Positions 30,409 to 41,135 are shown, numbered from the stretch's first letter. The stretch: 64,000 nt of DNA from Pseudomonas viridiflava (GCF_001642795.1 NZ_LKEH01000026.1:322098-386097), one strand, 5' to 3'. Notes: generated by a model from the letters alone, not told the origin. Numbers and translations are program-made.

Positions 30409-31841
30409 GGCTGTGTTGCAACCTCGGAGCTCGGAATGCGCAGGTCCTGACCGATTTTCAACTCATCGGTCTTCAAGCCATTGGCGCTGCGCAATGTGGC
30501 GATGTTCATGTCGTAACGTGCCGCCAGCATGGCCAGCGTTTCGCCGGAGCGTACGACATGATTGCGCGGGCCCTGGGCCAGCTTGCCGTTGTCTCGCAGC
30601 CAGGCGATGTAAGTGCCCTGTGGCGGGTTCTGCTGGAAGAACTGCTTCACGCCGGAGTTGATCGAACGCGCCAGTGCCTGTTGATGCGAGGCCGAGGACA
30701 ACTTGTTGGCTTCGTTGGCATTGGAAATAAAGCCGGTTTCCACCAGGATCGACGGAATGTCCGGCGATTTGAGCACCATGAAGCCTGCCTGCTCGACACG
30801 GGACTTGTGCAGCGAAGTCACCCGGCCGATGTTGCTCAGGACTTTCTGGCCGACGTTCAGGCTCGACGACAGCGATGCCGTCATGGACAGGTCGAGCAGT
30901 ACGCCCGCCAGCATGCGGTCCTTGTCATCGAGACTCACGGCACCGGCACCACCAATCAGGTCGGAACGGTTTTCACTGTCCGCCAGCCAGCGTGCGGTTT
31001 CGGACGTTGCACCACGATCAGACAGGGCGAACACCGACGCGCCAAAGGCCGCCGTGGACGGCGCAGCGTCGGCGTGAATGGAAACGAACAGGTCCGCCCC
31101 CTTGGCGCGGGCGATCTCGGTTCGTTTGCGCAACGGGATGAAGTAGTCGCCGGTTCGCGTCAACTCGGCGCGATAGCCCTTCTCGGCATTGATCTGACGT
31201 TGCAGCTCACGCGCAATCGACAGCACCACGTTTTTCTCTTTCTCACCGCCCCTGCCGGAAGCACCCGGATCTTCGCCACCATGACCTGCGTCGATCACGA
31301 CCACGATATCGCGCTTGCCGTTGGGCACCGGCGTCAGCTTGACTTCAGGCTTGGACGGGCTGATCGGCACCGCTGGCGCAGTGTTCGCAGGGGTGTCTGC
31401 AATCGTCGGCACCGGCGTCGGGTTCGCGTCGGCAGCGTTGTCGAACAGATCAACCACAAGGCGGTTGCCATACTGCTGATTCGGCGCCAGCGTGAAACTC
31501 TTTGGCGTCACGGCCTTTTTGAGGTCGATGACCACGCGCAGATCGGTCGCAGTGCGCTGCGCAGAACGCATGCTGGTGATCGGCGTGTTGGCGGTCGACA
31601 CATTGAGCGGTCCGCCCAATGTCGCGCCATTGATGTCGATCACCAGACGGTCAGGTGAAGTCAGGGTAAATACGCTGTGCTGGACAGGTCCTGAAAGGTC
31701 GAATACCAACCGAGTGTTGTCCGGCGCTCGCCATAAGCGGACACTTCGTACTTGCGTAGCGGCCAGCGCTTCGACAGCCAAGGCCATCAACAGCAGACCT
31801 ACTACAGTAACCAGCGCGCGCATGCGCATACCTAACCCCAT
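30405..31841 (-). CDS. amiB: N-acetylmuramoyl-L-alanine amidase
   Basis: 478 residues. Periplasmic zinc amidase that cuts the stem peptide from murein at the division septum. Signal peptide ([23 protein letters not shown]), AMIN domain (about 30-140), a Pro-rich linker, amidase_3 domain ([34 protein letters not shown]) and a C-terminal LysM domain ([16 protein letters not shown]). ATG 31841 follows the tsaE stop by two bases; ATG at 31829 is also possible. E. coli AmiB lacks the LysM, which is common in pseudomonads. Confidence 0.94.
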   Translation of the reverse strand: MGLGMRMRALVTVVGLLLMALAVEALAATQVRSVRLWRAPDNTRLVFDLSGPVQHSVFTLTSPDRLVIDINGATLGGPLNVSTANTPITSMRSAQRTATDLRVVIDLKKAVTPKSFTLAPNQQYGNRLVVDLFDNAADANPTPVPTIADTPANTAPAVPISPSKPEVKLTPVPNGKRDIVVVIDAGHGGEDPGASGRGGEKEKNVVLSIARELQRQINAEKGYRAELTRTGDYFIPLRKRTEIARAKGADLFVSIHADAAPSTAAFGASVFALSDRGATSETARWLADSENRSDLIGGAGAVSLDDKDRMLAGVLLDLSMTASLSSSLNVGQKVLSNIGRVTSLHKSRVEQAGFMVLKSPDIPSILVETGFISNANEANKLSSASHQQALARSINSGVKQFFQQNPPQGTYIAWLRDNGKLAQGPRNHVVRSGETLAMLAARYDMNIATLRSANGLKTDELKIGQDLRIPSSEVATQP

Positions 31842-31843
31842 AT

Positions 31844-32314
31844 CTATTTGAATTCCAAAGCCAAAGTGGCACACCAGCGTTCGCCAAGCGAACCCGTGGG
31901 GCTCAATATCACGGAACGACCTTCTCCGTGCGGGCTAATGGTAATGGTCAGGTCAGGCTTTGGCAAAAAGCCTGCACCACGCTGGGGCCACTCAATGAGA
32001 CAAAGTGAGTCACCGTCGAAGTAATCACGCACGCCCATGAACTCCAGTTCTTCTGGATCGACCAGGCGATACAAGTCGAAGTGGAAAACCTTGATCGACC
32101 CTATTTCATAGGGTTCAACGAGGGTGAAGGTCGGGCTCTTCACAGCCCCTTCGTGCCCGAATCCACGTATCAGGCCTCGCGAAAGCGTGGTCTTGCCCGC
32201 GCCCAGATCCCCGTCCAGAAAAATGACGCCCACACCCTCGGTGACCTGCGCGAGGCGTGCGCCGAAAGCCATCATGGCCTCTTCGCCAATCACATGCAGC
32301 GTTAAATCAGACAC
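31844..32314 (-). CDS. tsaE: tRNA threonylcarbamoyladenosine biosynthesis ATPase TsaE
   Basis: 156 residues. ATPase partner of TsaBD in t6A37 formation. P-loop GDLGAGKTTLSRGL at about 34-47, followed by KSPTFTLVEPYE and HFDLYRL. The start is GTG at 32314, with GGAGGAG eight bases upstream; it overlaps the end of nnrDE by 13 nt. Confidence 0.95.
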   Translation of the reverse strand: MSDLTLHVIGEEAMMAFGARLAQVTEGVGVIFLDGDLGAGKTTLSRGLIRGFGHEGAVKSPTFTLVEPYEIGSIKVFHFDLYRLVDPEELEFMGVRDYFDGDSLCLIEWPQRGAGFLPKPDLTITISPHGEGRSVILSPTGSLGERWCATLALEFK

Positions 32315-33792
32315 GGTTTCAGCTCCTCCAGTAACTGACGAATGGCGGGAATACTATCGCTGGCTGCCATGCCACGACCCGATGCGCCGATTTTCTGGCC
32401 AGCGCTGGCATGCAGCCACACCGCCAGACAGGCCGCATCGAACGCACTCATGTGTTGAGCCATCAGCGCACCGGTCAGCCCGGCCAGCACATCGCCAAGG
32501 CCTGCTGTGGCCATGGCAGGGTGACCGCGATCACACAGCGCCAGTCGCCCATCGACATCAGCGATCAGGCTGCCTGAACCCTTGAGCACGCAGACGGCAT
32601 TGAATGTACGCGCCAGCGCGTGAGCTGCAGCGGCGCGGTCGTTCTGCACCTCCTGAGTACTGATACCCAGCAGGCGCGCCGCTTCACCGGGATGCGGGGT
32701 GATAACGCTGTTCTTCGGCAGGACCACCTGCCCGGTTGCCAGTTGATTGAGCGCATCGGCATCCCAGACCTGCGGCCGATCTGCGTTGGCTGCCGCAGAC
32801 AGCAGGCTGCGCCCCCAACTGTCCTGACCCAGACCAGGCCCGACAACCAGTACGCTGGCTGCCTCGATCAGCGTCATGAGCTGGTTGGCCGAGTGGATGC
32901 CAGCGCTCATGATCTCGGGCATGCGCGTCAGCGCGGCGGGCACATGTTCGGTGCGGGTCGCCAGCGTGACCATGCCTGCCCCGCTGCGTAACGCGCTTTC
33001 GGCGCTCAACAATGCCGCGCCGCCGAAACCGTGATCGCCACCGATGACCAACACGCGACCATACATACCTTTATGAGCAGTGCGCGGCCGAGGCGCCAGA
33101 AAAGGCAGGCTGGTTTTGTCGAGTCGTTTTGCGGTCACCGGCGCCTGGGCGACGATGGCCTTGTCGGCCTGTAGATCATCAAAGATCAGTTGCCCGATCA
33201 GGTCGGGGGCATCGCCGGTCAGCATGCCCATTTTCAGGCCGATAAATGTCACGGTGAGGTCTGCTCGGACGGCGACACCCAGGCAATGCCCGGTATCGGC
33301 ACACAGCCCCGAGGGAATATCCACCGCCGCCACCGGCAAGCCGCTGGCATTGATCGCCTCGATAGCTGAACGATAAGGATCGCGCACATCACCCTGAAGC
33401 CCTGTACCCAGCAGCGCATCCACCACGATGCCAGCCATGGCCTGATTGGCCCAGGGCTGGATATTGACGCCCGACGCAGCGGCGTAGGCCAGTGCAGCGT
33501 CGCCCTTCAACGCAGCAGGATCACCGACGGCCAGTACACGCACCTGCCAGCCGGTCTTGTGGGCCAGCGAGGCCACCAGATAACCGTCTCCGGCGTTGTT
33601 GCCATGCCCGGCCAGCACCGTCAGCTCGCTCGCTTCGGGCCAGCGCCTGCGGATCGCCCGCCAGGTTGCGTGCGCGGCGCGCTGCATCAATTCGAAGCCT
33701 GGCGTGCCTGCGGCAATCAGCCGGGCATCGAGGTCACGCACCTGCGCAGCGCTGTACAGCGCGTCGGGTAATTCGGGTTTCGTGTCTAACAT
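32302..33792 (-). CDS. nnrDE: Bifunctional NAD(P)H-hydrate epimerase/dehydratase
   Basis: 496 residues. Repairs damaged NAD(P)H hydrates. The N-terminal half is the YjeF_N epimerase (GHGNNAGDGYLVA near residue 60; DALLGTG). The C-terminal half is the ribokinase-like ADP/ATP-dependent dehydratase (GRVLVIGGDHGFGGAAL, VITPHPGEAARLLG and ATAGLGDVLAGLTGAL). First gene of the leftward operon with tsaE-amiB-mutL-miaA-hfq; divergent from queG across a 63-bp gap. Confidence 0.95.
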   Translation of the reverse strand: MLDTKPELPDALYSAAQVRDLDARLIAAGTPGFELMQRAAHATWRAIRRRWPEASELTVLAGHGNNAGDGYLVASLAHKTGWQVRVLAVGDPAALKGDAALAYAAASGVNIQPWANQAMAGIVVDALLGTGLQGDVRDPYRSAIEAINASGLPVAAVDIPSGLCADTGHCLGVAVRADLTVTFIGLKMGMLTGDAPDLIGQLIFDDLQADKAIVAQAPVTAKRLDKTSLPFLAPRPRTAHKGMYGRVLVIGGDHGFGGAALLSAESALRSGAGMVTLATRTEHVPAALTRMPEIMSAGIHSANQLMTLIEAASVLVVGPGLGQDSWGRSLLSAAANADRPQVWDADALNQLATGQVVLPKNSVITPHPGEAARLLGISTQEVQNDRAAAAHALARTFNAVCVLKGSGSLIADVDGRLALCDRGHPAMATAGLGDVLAGLTGALMAQHMSAFDAACLAVWLHASAGQKIGASGRGMAASDSIPAIRQLLEELKPCLI

Positions 33793-33855
33793 GCGTCTCT
33801 AGGCTCCGATGTCTGGCAGAATTATACGCACCTTGTCTCTGGTTTCTCTCTGCGC

Positions 33856-34938
33856 ATGTCCGCTATTACCGCTGAACTTCCCACCGCTGACGACCTTGTC
33901 ACCCTTGCGCAATCGATCAAGGCGTGGGGCCGTGAGCTCGGCTTTCAGGAAGTCGGCATCTCAGGGCTCGATCTGGCAGAGCACGAGCAGCATCTGCAGC
34001 GCTGGCTCGAAGCGGGCTATCACGGCGAAATGGACTATATGGCAGCCCATGGCAGCAAACGTTCCCACCCTGACGAGCTGGTGCCGGGAACGCTGCGGGT
34101 AGTATCGCTGCGTATGGACTATCTGCCAGGCGACACCGAAATGGCTCAGCGCCTGACCGAGCCTGAAAAAGCCTACGTGTCCCGCTACGCCCTGGGACGC
34201 GACTACCACAAGCTGATCCGCAAACGCCTGCAGCAACTGGCAGAGCGCATCCAGCAAGCCATCGGTCCGTTTGGTTTCAGGGCCTTCGTGGACAGCGCGC
34301 CGGTGCTGGAAAAAGCAATCGCCGAACAGGCCGGTCTGGGCTGGATCGGAAAGAACACGCTGGTGCTCAATCGCAAGGCCGGCAGTTTTTTCTTTCTCGG
34401 CGAGCTGTTTGTGGACATCCCGCTGCCGGTCGATCCGCCACACGCCACCGAACATTGCGGGCGCTGCACGGCGTGTCTCGATATCTGTCCGACGGCAGCC
34501 TTTGTCGGCCCTTACGTGCTGGATGCGCGCCGCTGCATTTCCTACCTGACCATCGAGCTGAAGACCTCCATCCCCGAAGAGCTGCGCCCTTTGATTGGGA
34601 ATCGGGTATTCGGCTGTGATGACTGCCAGATCGTCTGCCCCTGGAACCGCTTCGCCCGCCCCACCGACCAGAGCGACTTTCAGCCGCGCCACAACCTGGA
34701 CAACGCGGGGCTGGCCGAGCTGTTTCTGTGGGACGAGGATAAATTTCTGAGCAGCACCGAAGGCTCACCCTTGCGACGCGCCGGGTATGAGCGGTGGTTG
34801 CGCAATCTGGCGGTCGGACTGGGCAACGCACCTTCGACCATTCCCGTGATAGAAGCGCTGGAAGCCCGGCGTGATTATCCATCCGAGATGGTCAGAGAGC
34901 ATGTGGCGTGGGCGCTGGGCAGGCATGGGCGCTCCTGA
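33856..34938 (+). CDS. queG: Epoxyqueuosine reductase QueG
   Basis: 360 residues. Reduces epoxyqueuosine to queuosine in tRNA, using cobalamin and two 4Fe-4S clusters. Both clusters are visible: CGRCTACLDICPTAAF and CDDCQIVCPWNRFA. The N-terminal DUF1730 region (YHGEMDYMAAHGSKRSHP) binds substrate. C-terminal HEAT-like repeats (MVREHVAWALGRH). No clear Shine-Dalgarno precedes the ATG; a TTATAC box at 33822 suggests a short leader. Confidence 0.95.
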   Translation: MSAITAELPTADDLVTLAQSIKAWGRELGFQEVGISGLDLAEHEQHLQRWLEAGYHGEMDYMAAHGSKRSHPDELVPGTLRVVSLRMDYLPGDTEMAQRLTEPEKAYVSRYALGRDYHKLIRKRLQQLAERIQQAIGPFGFRAFVDSAPVLEKAIAEQAGLGWIGKNTLVLNRKAGSFFFLGELFVDIPLPVDPPHATEHCGRCTACLDICPTAAFVGPYVLDARRCISYLTIELKTSIPEELRPLIGNRVFGCDDCQIVCPWNRFARPTDQSDFQPRHNLDNAGLAELFLWDEDKFLSSTEGSPLRRAGYERWLRNLAVGLGNAPSTIPVIEALEARRDYPSEMVREHVAWALGRHGRS

Positions 34939-34993
34939 CGCATGTGCGATCAGTTAAGCCCCCGCACCCACGCGCGTTAGAGCGCCCATCAGA

Positions 34994-35605
34994 TCAAGGC
35001 TCATCCTTGTAGACGAACTTGGGCATTTCCCAGTGGAAACGGATCGCCAGCAGGCGCAGCAGCAGGCCGCCGAACAGGGTGATCAGCACGCTTTGCTCGG
35101 AGGGCAACTCCAGATAACCGCACAGCAGGAAGCACCACGCGGCGAGGAACGAGACGCTGGCGTACAGCTCGCGACGGAAGATCAGCGGAATGTCGTTGCA
35201 GAAGATGTCCCGCAGGATGCCGCCGAACACACCGGTAATCACCCCACACACCGACGCGATCAGCATGCCATGCCCAGCTTCAAGCGCAGTCATGCAGCCA
35301 ATCAATGTGAAGGCCACCAGCCCGAGCGCATCGAGCACCAGAAACAGCGAGCGCAGATGCCGCATCAACGGGGCGATGAAAATGGTCACCAGCGCCGCAA
35401 TGCTGGTCAGCACCAGGTATTCCGGGTGCTTGACCCAGGTCAGCGGGTAATGGCCGATCAGCACATCACGCACCGAACCGCCACCCAACGCCGTGACGCA
35501 GGCGATCAGCACCACGCCAAACCAGTCCATGCCGCGTCGTCCGGCCGACAGCGCGCCGGTCATGGCTTCAGCAGTGATTGCAATCAGGTAAAGCATCAGC
35601 AACAT
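34994..35605 (-). CDS. Trimeric intracellular cation channel family protein (UPF0126)
   Basis: 203 residues with seven hydrophobic segments in two homologous halves (DUF/UPF0126), each with the glycine-rich loop: ALGGGSVRDVLIG in the first, GVFGGILRDIFCN in the second. Related bacterial proteins are TRIC-type potassium channels; E. coli YicG has also been linked to glycine transport, so the substrate here is unsettled. Inner membrane. It converges with queG. Confidence 0.9.
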   Translation of the reverse strand: MLLMLYLIAITAEAMTGALSAGRRGMDWFGVVLIACVTALGGGSVRDVLIGHYPLTWVKHPEYLVLTSIAALVTIFIAPLMRHLRSLFLVLDALGLVAFTLIGCMTALEAGHGMLIASVCGVITGVFGGILRDIFCNDIPLIFRRELYASVSFLAAWCFLLCGYLELPSEQSVLITLFGGLLLRLLAIRFHWEMPKFVYKDEP

Positions 35606-35717
35606 GGTGACGACTCGGCGACAAGGGCGCGCAGTTTAACCAGCGCCGTTGTGCGCCGAAAGGCTTATGCACTGAAAGGGTGCAGCGAAGGTTCATTCGC
35701 TGCACGGACCTCACGTG

Positions 35718-36251
35718 TTACTTGATGAAGTGCTCGCGGTAAAAGCGCAGTTCGGCAATCGACTCGCGAATGTCGTCCAGCGCCAGGTGCGTACTGCCCT
35801 TCTGGAACTTGAGGTTCGGCGACCAGCGCGCGGCCAGTTCCTTGAGGGTCGAGACGTCGAGGTTGCGGTAGTGGAAGTAGTGTTCCAGGGTAGGCATATG
35901 GCGATACAGGAAGCGACGGTCCTGGCAGATGCTGTTGCCGCAGATCGGCGAACTGCGCTCAGGCACCCATTGCATGATGAAGGCCAGAGTCTGCGCCTCG
36001 GCATCCGCCATCGTCACCGTGCTTTCACGTACGCGCTGGGTCAGGCCCGAGCCGCCGTGCTGACGGGTGTTCCACTCGTCCATTCGCGCCAGCGTCTCAT
36101 CGCTCTGATGAATCGCGAGTACCGGACCTTCGGCCAGGGTGTTCAGCTCACTATCGGTGATGATCGTGGCCATTTCGATGATTACATCGGTGTCAGGGTC
36201 CAGACCGGTCATTTCCAGGTCGATCCAGATAAGGTTCTGCTTGTTCTGCAT
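35718..36251 (-). CDS. orn: Oligoribonuclease
   Basis: 177 residues. DEDDh exonuclease that clears diribonucleotides, including pGpG from c-di-GMP breakdown. [16 protein letters not shown] (first Asp-Glu pair) near the start; H and D of the ExoIII motif in [14 protein letters not shown] chose ATG 36251 (MQNKQNLIW), preceded by GAGGAG at seven bases; the same frame stays open upstream to 36668 but that part has no family similarity and overlaps rsgA on the opposite strand. Divergent from rsgA. Confidence 0.97.
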   Translation of the reverse strand: MQNKQNLIWIDLEMTGLDPDTDVIIEMATIITDSELNTLAEGPVLAIHQSDETLARMDEWNTRQHGGSGLTQRVRESTVTMADAEAQTLAFIMQWVPERSSPICGNSICQDRRFLYRHMPTLEHYFHYRNLDVSTLKELAARWSPNLKFQKGSTHLALDDIRESIAELRFYREHFIK

Positions 36252-36359
36252 ATCACGACTCCTCAGCGTAGGCGCGCAGTTTAGCTTACCCGGCCGTGCT
36301 AGACTGCCGCCCGATTCAACGTACTGCCTATTCATCTGCTTCATCACATCGGAACACCC

Positions 36360-37391
36360 ATGGCCAAACGCCAACTCAATCGTCGTCAGAACTGGCGCAT
36401 CGAAAAGATTCAGGGCGAACGTGCTGCCCGCGCCGCGAAACGCGAGTCTGTCGCGCTCGAAACACTCGAAGGCGGTGACCTCGGCCCGGAACAGACCGGT
36501 CTGGTGATCGCCCACTTCGGCGTTCAGGTCGAAGTCGAGGCCCAGGAAGGCGAACAGATCGGCCAGGTGTTCCGCTGTCATTTGCGTGCCAACCTGCCCG
36601 CACTGGTGACCGGTGATCGCGTGGTCTGGCGCGCTGGCAATCAGGGCATCGGCGTCATCGTCGCCCAACTGCCCCGCACCACCGAACTGTGCCGTCCGGA
36701 TTCACGCGGCCAGCTCAAGCCGGTGGCAGCCAACGTCGACCTGATCGTCATTGTCTTCGCCCCGATGCCCGAGCCGCATGCCAACCTGATCGACCGTTAT
36801 CTGGTCGCCGCCGAGCATGCCGGGATCCATCCGCTGCTGCTGCTCAACAAGGCTGACCTGATCGACGAGCAGAACGCTCCTGCGCTCAACGCCTTGCTGG
36901 CGGTCTACCGCACACTGGGCTACCCGGTGCTGGAAGTGTCTGCGCATCACGGCGACGGCATGCAGCAGCTGCAGGCGCGCCTGGATGGTCATATCAGCGT
37001 GTTCGTGGGTCAGTCCGGCGTGGGCAAGTCTTCGCTGGTCAACAGCCTGCTGCCTGAAGTCGGGACGCGTGTCGGCCCGTTGTCGGAGCTGTCCGGTCAG
37101 GGCACGCACACCACAACCACTGCGCGACTGTTCCACTTTCCGCGTGGCGGCGACCTCATCGACTCGCCGGGCATCCGTGAATTCGGTCTGGGGCATGTCA
37201 GCCGCGCCGACGTGGAGGCGGGCTTCATCGAGTTCAACGACCTGATCGGCACATGCCGCTTCCGCGATTGCAAGCACGACCGTGAACCAGGCTGCGCCCT
37301 GCTCAAGGCCCTCGAAGACGGACGCGTTCAGCAGCAACGCATGAACAGCTATCGCTCGATCATCACCAGCCTGCCGGAAGACAGCTACTGA
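36360..37391 (+). CDS. rsgA: Ribosome biogenesis GTPase RsgA
   Basis: 343 residues. Circularly permuted GTPase acting in late 30S maturation. N-terminal OB domain, G4 LLNKADL before G1 [15 protein letters not shown] (near residue 217), then G3 [11 protein letters not shown]-terminal zinc knuckle C-X5-C-X-H-X5-C ([14 protein letters not shown]). Basic N-terminus ([16 protein letters not shown]). Divergent from orn, and followed by a bidirectional terminator. Confidence 0.96.
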   Translation: MAKRQLNRRQNWRIEKIQGERAARAAKRESVALETLEGGDLGPEQTGLVIAHFGVQVEVEAQEGEQIGQVFRCHLRANLPALVTGDRVVWRAGNQGIGVIVAQLPRTTELCRPDSRGQLKPVAANVDLIVIVFAPMPEPHANLIDRYLVAAEHAGIHPLLLLNKADLIDEQNAPALNALLAVYRTLGYPVLEVSAHHGDGMQQLQARLDGHISVFVGQSGVGKSSLVNSLLPEVGTRVGPLSELSGQGTHTTTTARLFHFPRGGDLIDSPGIREFGLGHVSRADVEAGFIEFNDLIGTCRFRDCKHDREPGCALLKALEDGRVQQQRMNSYRSIITSLPEDSY

Positions 37392-37423
37392 GATACCTGT
37401 CTGCACCGACCTTCTGCCGAAAA

Positions 37424-37455
37424 CAAAAAAATGCCGCGATGATCGCGGCATTTTT
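37424..37455. terminator. Bidirectional terminator between rsgA and motB
   Basis: AAAAAAATGCCGCGA, two-base loop, TCGCGGCATTTTT. A run of A on one side and T on the other serve the convergent rsgA and motB genes. Confidence 0.92.
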
Positions 37456-37469
37456 GCAGGTGTCAGGAC

Positions 37470-38492
37470 TCAGTTCTGGGTCGGCTCGACCTTCAGCGTG
37501 CCCTGATCGAAGATGTTCAGCTTCTGCCGAATCTCATGGGGCTGGGCATAGGCCTGCGGATCGACCGGCGCAGGCGCCGCCGAAGCGCCAGGCACTGCAC
37601 CCGGTGCTGGCGGGGCAGCAGGCGCCTGCGGGGCACCACCAGAGTTTTGAGCACCTTCAATACGTTCCTGAGCCTTTTTGGTCAGCACAACGATATCGAT
37701 ACGGCGGTTCACGGGGTTGGTCGGGTTTTCACGGTCATAAAGCGCCGATGAGGCATAACCGACCACGCGTGCCACCTGCGGATCCGGATAACTGCCTGCA
37801 ACCAGAGCACGGCGCGCAGCGTTGGCCCGGTTGGCCGACAGTTCCCAGTTGCCAAATCCGCCATTGCCTACGAACGGCGTGGCATCGGTATGACCGCTGA
37901 TGCTGATCTTGTTGGGCACGCTTTTGATGGTGTCAGCCATCGCCAGCAGAATGTCCTCGAAGTAAGGCTTCAAGCGCGCACTGCCGGAATCGAACATCGG
38001 CCGGTTGTCAGCATCCATGATCTGGATGCGCAGACCGTCCTGCGTGATCTCGAACAGAATCTGGTCCTTGAACTTCTGCAGTTGCGGGTTCTCTTCGACC
38101 TTGTTCTGCAATTCCTGCAGAAGCATTTCGAGACGTTCCTGCTCGACCTCTTCAGCCTTGGATTCCGAGGTGTCGGACTCTATCGGCACCGTATCCGGTG
38201 AAGGCGTGGTTTTCACTTCAGGGTTGAGCGTCTGGTTGGGCGACATTTCCGGCGAGCCGCCCAGGTCGATCACATAGGGCGAACCACTGTCTGAGAACCC
38301 GACCGGATCCTTGAAGTAACCGGCCACGGCAATCAACTGCTCGGGCGTGGCGGAGGACATCAGCCACAGCACCAGAAAGAACGCCATCATGGCCGTCGCG
38401 AAGTCGGCAAAGGCGATTTTCCACGCGCCGCCGTGATGCCCTCCACCGAAGCGCTTGACGCGCTTGATGATTATCGGCTGATTATTTTCCAT
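37470..38492 (-). CDS. motB: Flagellar stator protein MotB
   Basis: 340 residues. With MotA forms the ion channel that drives the flagellum. Single membrane helix with the ion-binding Asp in WKIAFADFATAMMAFFLV (start near residue 26), plug/linker, then the OmpA-like peptidoglycan-binding domain (ISGHTDATPF; NWELSANRANAARR). The C-terminal tail is Ala/Pro-rich, longer than in E. coli. Starts 3 bp after the motA stop. A pseudomonad often has a second stator pair, motCD, elsewhere. Confidence 0.96.
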   Translation of the reverse strand: MENNQPIIIKRVKRFGGGHHGGAWKIAFADFATAMMAFFLVLWLMSSATPEQLIAVAGYFKDPVGFSDSGSPYVIDLGGSPEMSPNQTLNPEVKTTPSPDTVPIESDTSESKAEEVEQERLEMLLQELQNKVEENPQLQKFKDQILFEITQDGLRIQIMDADNRPMFDSGSARLKPYFEDILLAMADTIKSVPNKISISGHTDATPFVGNGGFGNWELSANRANAARRALVAGSYPDPQVARVVGYASSALYDRENPTNPVNRRIDIVVLTKKAQERIEGAQNSGGAPQAPAAPPAPGAVPGASAAPAPVDPQAYAQPHEIRQKLNIFDQGTLKVEPTQN

Positions 38493-38495
38493 GGC

Positions 38496-39347
38496 TTAGC
38501 GACCGCGAACCGCTTGTTCCAGCTCACTGAAGCTGGGGCGATGCAGCGGATACAGTACCTTGCGGCCGAACTCGACAGCCAGTGAAGGCGGCATGCCGGA
38601 GGCCGAGGCCACCAGAGAAGCCTTGATGCATTCGTAGACGTTCATTTCTTCCTTGGCATCGTGAGCCAGGGAAGTGGCCAGCGGACCGAAGAAACCATAA
38701 GCCGCGAGAATACCGAAGAAGGTACCCACCAGCGCCGCACCTACGTGCATACCGATGGCCGCCTTGTCGCCCGAACCCAGGGATGCCATGGTCACCACGA
38801 TCCCCAGTACCGCCGCCACGATACCGAAACCGGGCATGCCGTCGGCAATACCGGTGATGGCGTGCGACGGATGCTCGAGCTCTTCCTTCATGCTCAGCAG
38901 TTCCATGTCGAACAGGCCTTCCAGCTCGTGAGGAGCCATGTTGCCCGAGGACATGATGCGCAGGTAATCGCAGATGTACGCCGTCATGCGTTCATCTTTC
39001 AGTACACCTGGATATTTGGCGAAGATGGGGCTTGCGGCCGGCTCTTCGATATCCCCTTCAATCGCCATCATGCCTTCGCGACGGCTCTTGTTGAGGATCT
39101 CGTAAACCAGCCCCAGCACCTCAAGGTAATAGGCGTGGGTGAAGCGTGTGCCGAACATCTTCAGCGACTTCTTGAACACGTGCATGGTCATGTGGCCAGG
39201 GTTGGCCTGCAGAAATGCACCCAGCGCAGCACCGCCGATGATCAACACCTCGTAGGGCTGAAACAGGGCCATGATCTTGCCGTGAGACAGGACGTATCCG
39301 CCGAGGACACTCGCGAAAACGACAATGATGCCGATAATTTTAGCCAT
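38496..39347 (-). CDS. motA: Flagellar stator protein MotA
   Basis: 283 residues. Four membrane segments; MAKIIGIIVVFASVLGGYVL begins the first. The large cytoplasmic loop contains charged rotor-contact residues (ERMTAYICDYLRIM); the second pair of membrane segments includes GIVAAVLGIVVTMASLG. Cotranscribed with motB. Confidence 0.96.
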   Translation of the reverse strand: MAKIIGIIVVFASVLGGYVLSHGKIMALFQPYEVLIIGGAALGAFLQANPGHMTMHVFKKSLKMFGTRFTHAYYLEVLGLVYEILNKSRREGMMAIEGDIEEPAASPIFAKYPGVLKDERMTAYICDYLRIMSSGNMAPHELEGLFDMELLSMKEELEHPSHAITGIADGMPGFGIVAAVLGIVVTMASLGSGDKAAIGMHVGAALVGTFFGILAAYGFFGPLATSLAHDAKEEMNVYECIKASLVASASGMPPSLAVEFGRKVLYPLHRPSFSELEQAVRGR

Positions 39348-39554
39348 AGGAGAAAATACTTTACTGAGTCGGGTTCAGGGACAGTCCGGAAGTTCTTGAA
39401 ACTCTTCTTCTCCTTATCGGCCTAACTGGGCCAGACTATAGGCAGTTATTGCTAAAAAACCAGTTCCGCCCGGAATCGCGGGATCGAAAAAGGCTGTCGC
39501 GCCCCAGAACGCTGGCAGCCTCCCAGCTCGAAAATCAGCTGCACAGGGCATCGA

Positions 39555-41090
39555 ATGTCGACAACGCATGTTCCACATCCGCCGGTTCCAAAGACGCTTG
39601 AATCCTGGGTCAGACTGCTCGACGGCGTCGATCTGCCAGTGCCTGCGGCCAACCACGACCGGGTTCGTGCGGCACTCAATGACAGTCGCCGCTCGTTGCG
39701 TGAAATTGCGGAAATGATGCAGGAAAGTCCTGCGCTGGTGCTCAGCGTGATGCGCGAGGCCAATCACCACACGCACGGCATCACTGAACAGGCCGAGAGC
39801 CTGGAAATCGCGATCAACCGGCTGGGGCTGGCGCGTACTGAAGTGCTGCTGGGTCGTTTGCCGGCCAAGCCGCCTGAAGAAATTCCGGCGGCATTCCGCC
39901 AGTTGATCCTGATCAGCCAGCACGCCACGCAGCAGGCCAACGGGCTGTTCGCCAGCCGTCTGGCGCGACTGTGGCAGGACATTCATCTGGGCAGCCTGTT
40001 GTTTCTGGCACCACTTTGGCCGATGGCGCTTGCTTACCCCAAATTGCTGGAAGAACTCGAACTTCGAGTCATTCACAAAGGCCATTCCAGCATCGCCGTC
40101 GAGAAGGAACTGTTCGGCGTCAACCTGCTGGAACTGGCGCTGGCGCTGGCCGAGTTCTGGCGTCTGCCGGTCTGGGTGACCCGCGGCTACAAACTGCTGC
40201 TCAGCGAGCGGCGTGATCTGGTCAAGGTGCTGCGCATCGCGCGCGAAGATCAGGATCCCTTGCTGCAACAGCAGCTGATGGATGCCGACCCCAACCTGCG
40301 TCGCTGGCTCAACCAGCCCGCCAATACCGTATTGCTGGGCAACGGACTGGCGCTGGCCGCGCAGCACGCCTGGAACAGCCCGCACTGCCTGCGCTGGGAG
40401 CGACTCACCAGCCTGTACCTGCAGCAGCCTCTGGATGACGTGCAGCAGCAGGCCCACCAGAATGCGGCCAGCAGCGCACGCAATCACAGCGAAAAGGACT
40501 TGTGGCATCCGGCCGAATCGCTGATCTGGCCGTGGGATGCGCGACGCGTAAGGCGAGACAACGATCCTGCACCACCGCCCTCGGCCGACGCTCTGCAGCT
40601 CTGGCGCAAGCAATGCGCGGAACTGCTGCAGGACCCTACGCCGTTCATCAATGCCATGCACTTGACCACTTCTGCGCGCGAAGCGCTTGTCGCCTGCGGG
40701 ATGCAAAGGGTCATGCTGCTGATGATGGACAAGACCGGAGCGGCGTTGCGCGTGCATCAGTCTGCAGGACTGCCGCCCGAGGCTTCAGCGATGCAGCTGT
40801 TCCTGAAGGAAAGCACCGTGCTGCAACGGCTTCTGACCCAGCCGACCCAGTTGCGCATGACACCTGCCAACATCGCCCAGTTTTCTGCCCTGCTGCCTGC
40901 GCCGCTCAAAACGCTGTTCAGCGGTCAGCACTGGCTGATTCGCTCCCTGAGCAGCAACGGCAAAGTCATGATGCTGGTGGTCGCTGATCAGGGCGGCGGT
41001 GCACTGTCGGAAATTTCCGTTCAGGCATTCGGAAAAACCGCGCAATGCATTGAACGCGCGCTGGGCATCTTTAGTCATCGCAAAGCCTGA
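39555..41090 (+). CDS. HDOD-domain protein with GAF-like C-terminus
   Basis: 511 residues. The N-terminal 250 residues match the HDOD domain (degenerate HD output domain: LREIAEMMQESPALVLSVMR, IAINRLGLARTEVLL, KAFWR-type LALALAEFWRLPVWV). The C-terminal 170 residues resemble a GAF domain (VMLLMMDKTGAALRVHQSAG, MMLVVADQGGG). HDOD proteins serve in signalling, often near c-di-GMP and motility genes; here it is divergent from motA. Activity unknown. There is no obvious catalytic motif. Confidence 0.82.
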   Translation: MSTTHVPHPPVPKTLESWVRLLDGVDLPVPAANHDRVRAALNDSRRSLREIAEMMQESPALVLSVMREANHHTHGITEQAESLEIAINRLGLARTEVLLGRLPAKPPEEIPAAFRQLILISQHATQQANGLFASRLARLWQDIHLGSLLFLAPLWPMALAYPKLLEELELRVIHKGHSSIAVEKELFGVNLLELALALAEFWRLPVWVTRGYKLLLSERRDLVKVLRIAREDQDPLLQQQLMDADPNLRRWLNQPANTVLLGNGLALAAQHAWNSPHCLRWERLTSLYLQQPLDDVQQQAHQNAASSARNHSEKDLWHPAESLIWPWDARRVRRDNDPAPPPSADALQLWRKQCAELLQDPTPFINAMHLTTSAREALVACGMQRVMLLMMDKTGAALRVHQSAGLPPEASAMQLFLKESTVLQRLLTQPTQLRMTPANIAQFSALLPAPLKTLFSGQHWLIRSLSSNGKVMMLVVADQGGGALSEISVQAFGKTAQCIERALGIFSHRKA

Positions 41091-41135
41091 GGCCTGGCGT
41101 ACAATTCGCATCTTTCTTTTCATCGGAGGCTGCAA

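Noticed and set aside
36252..36668. 5' extension of orn to 36668
   Set aside because: Overlaps rsgA on the opposite strand, has no similarity to oligoribonucleases, and the ATG at 36251 has GAGGAG at ideal spacing.
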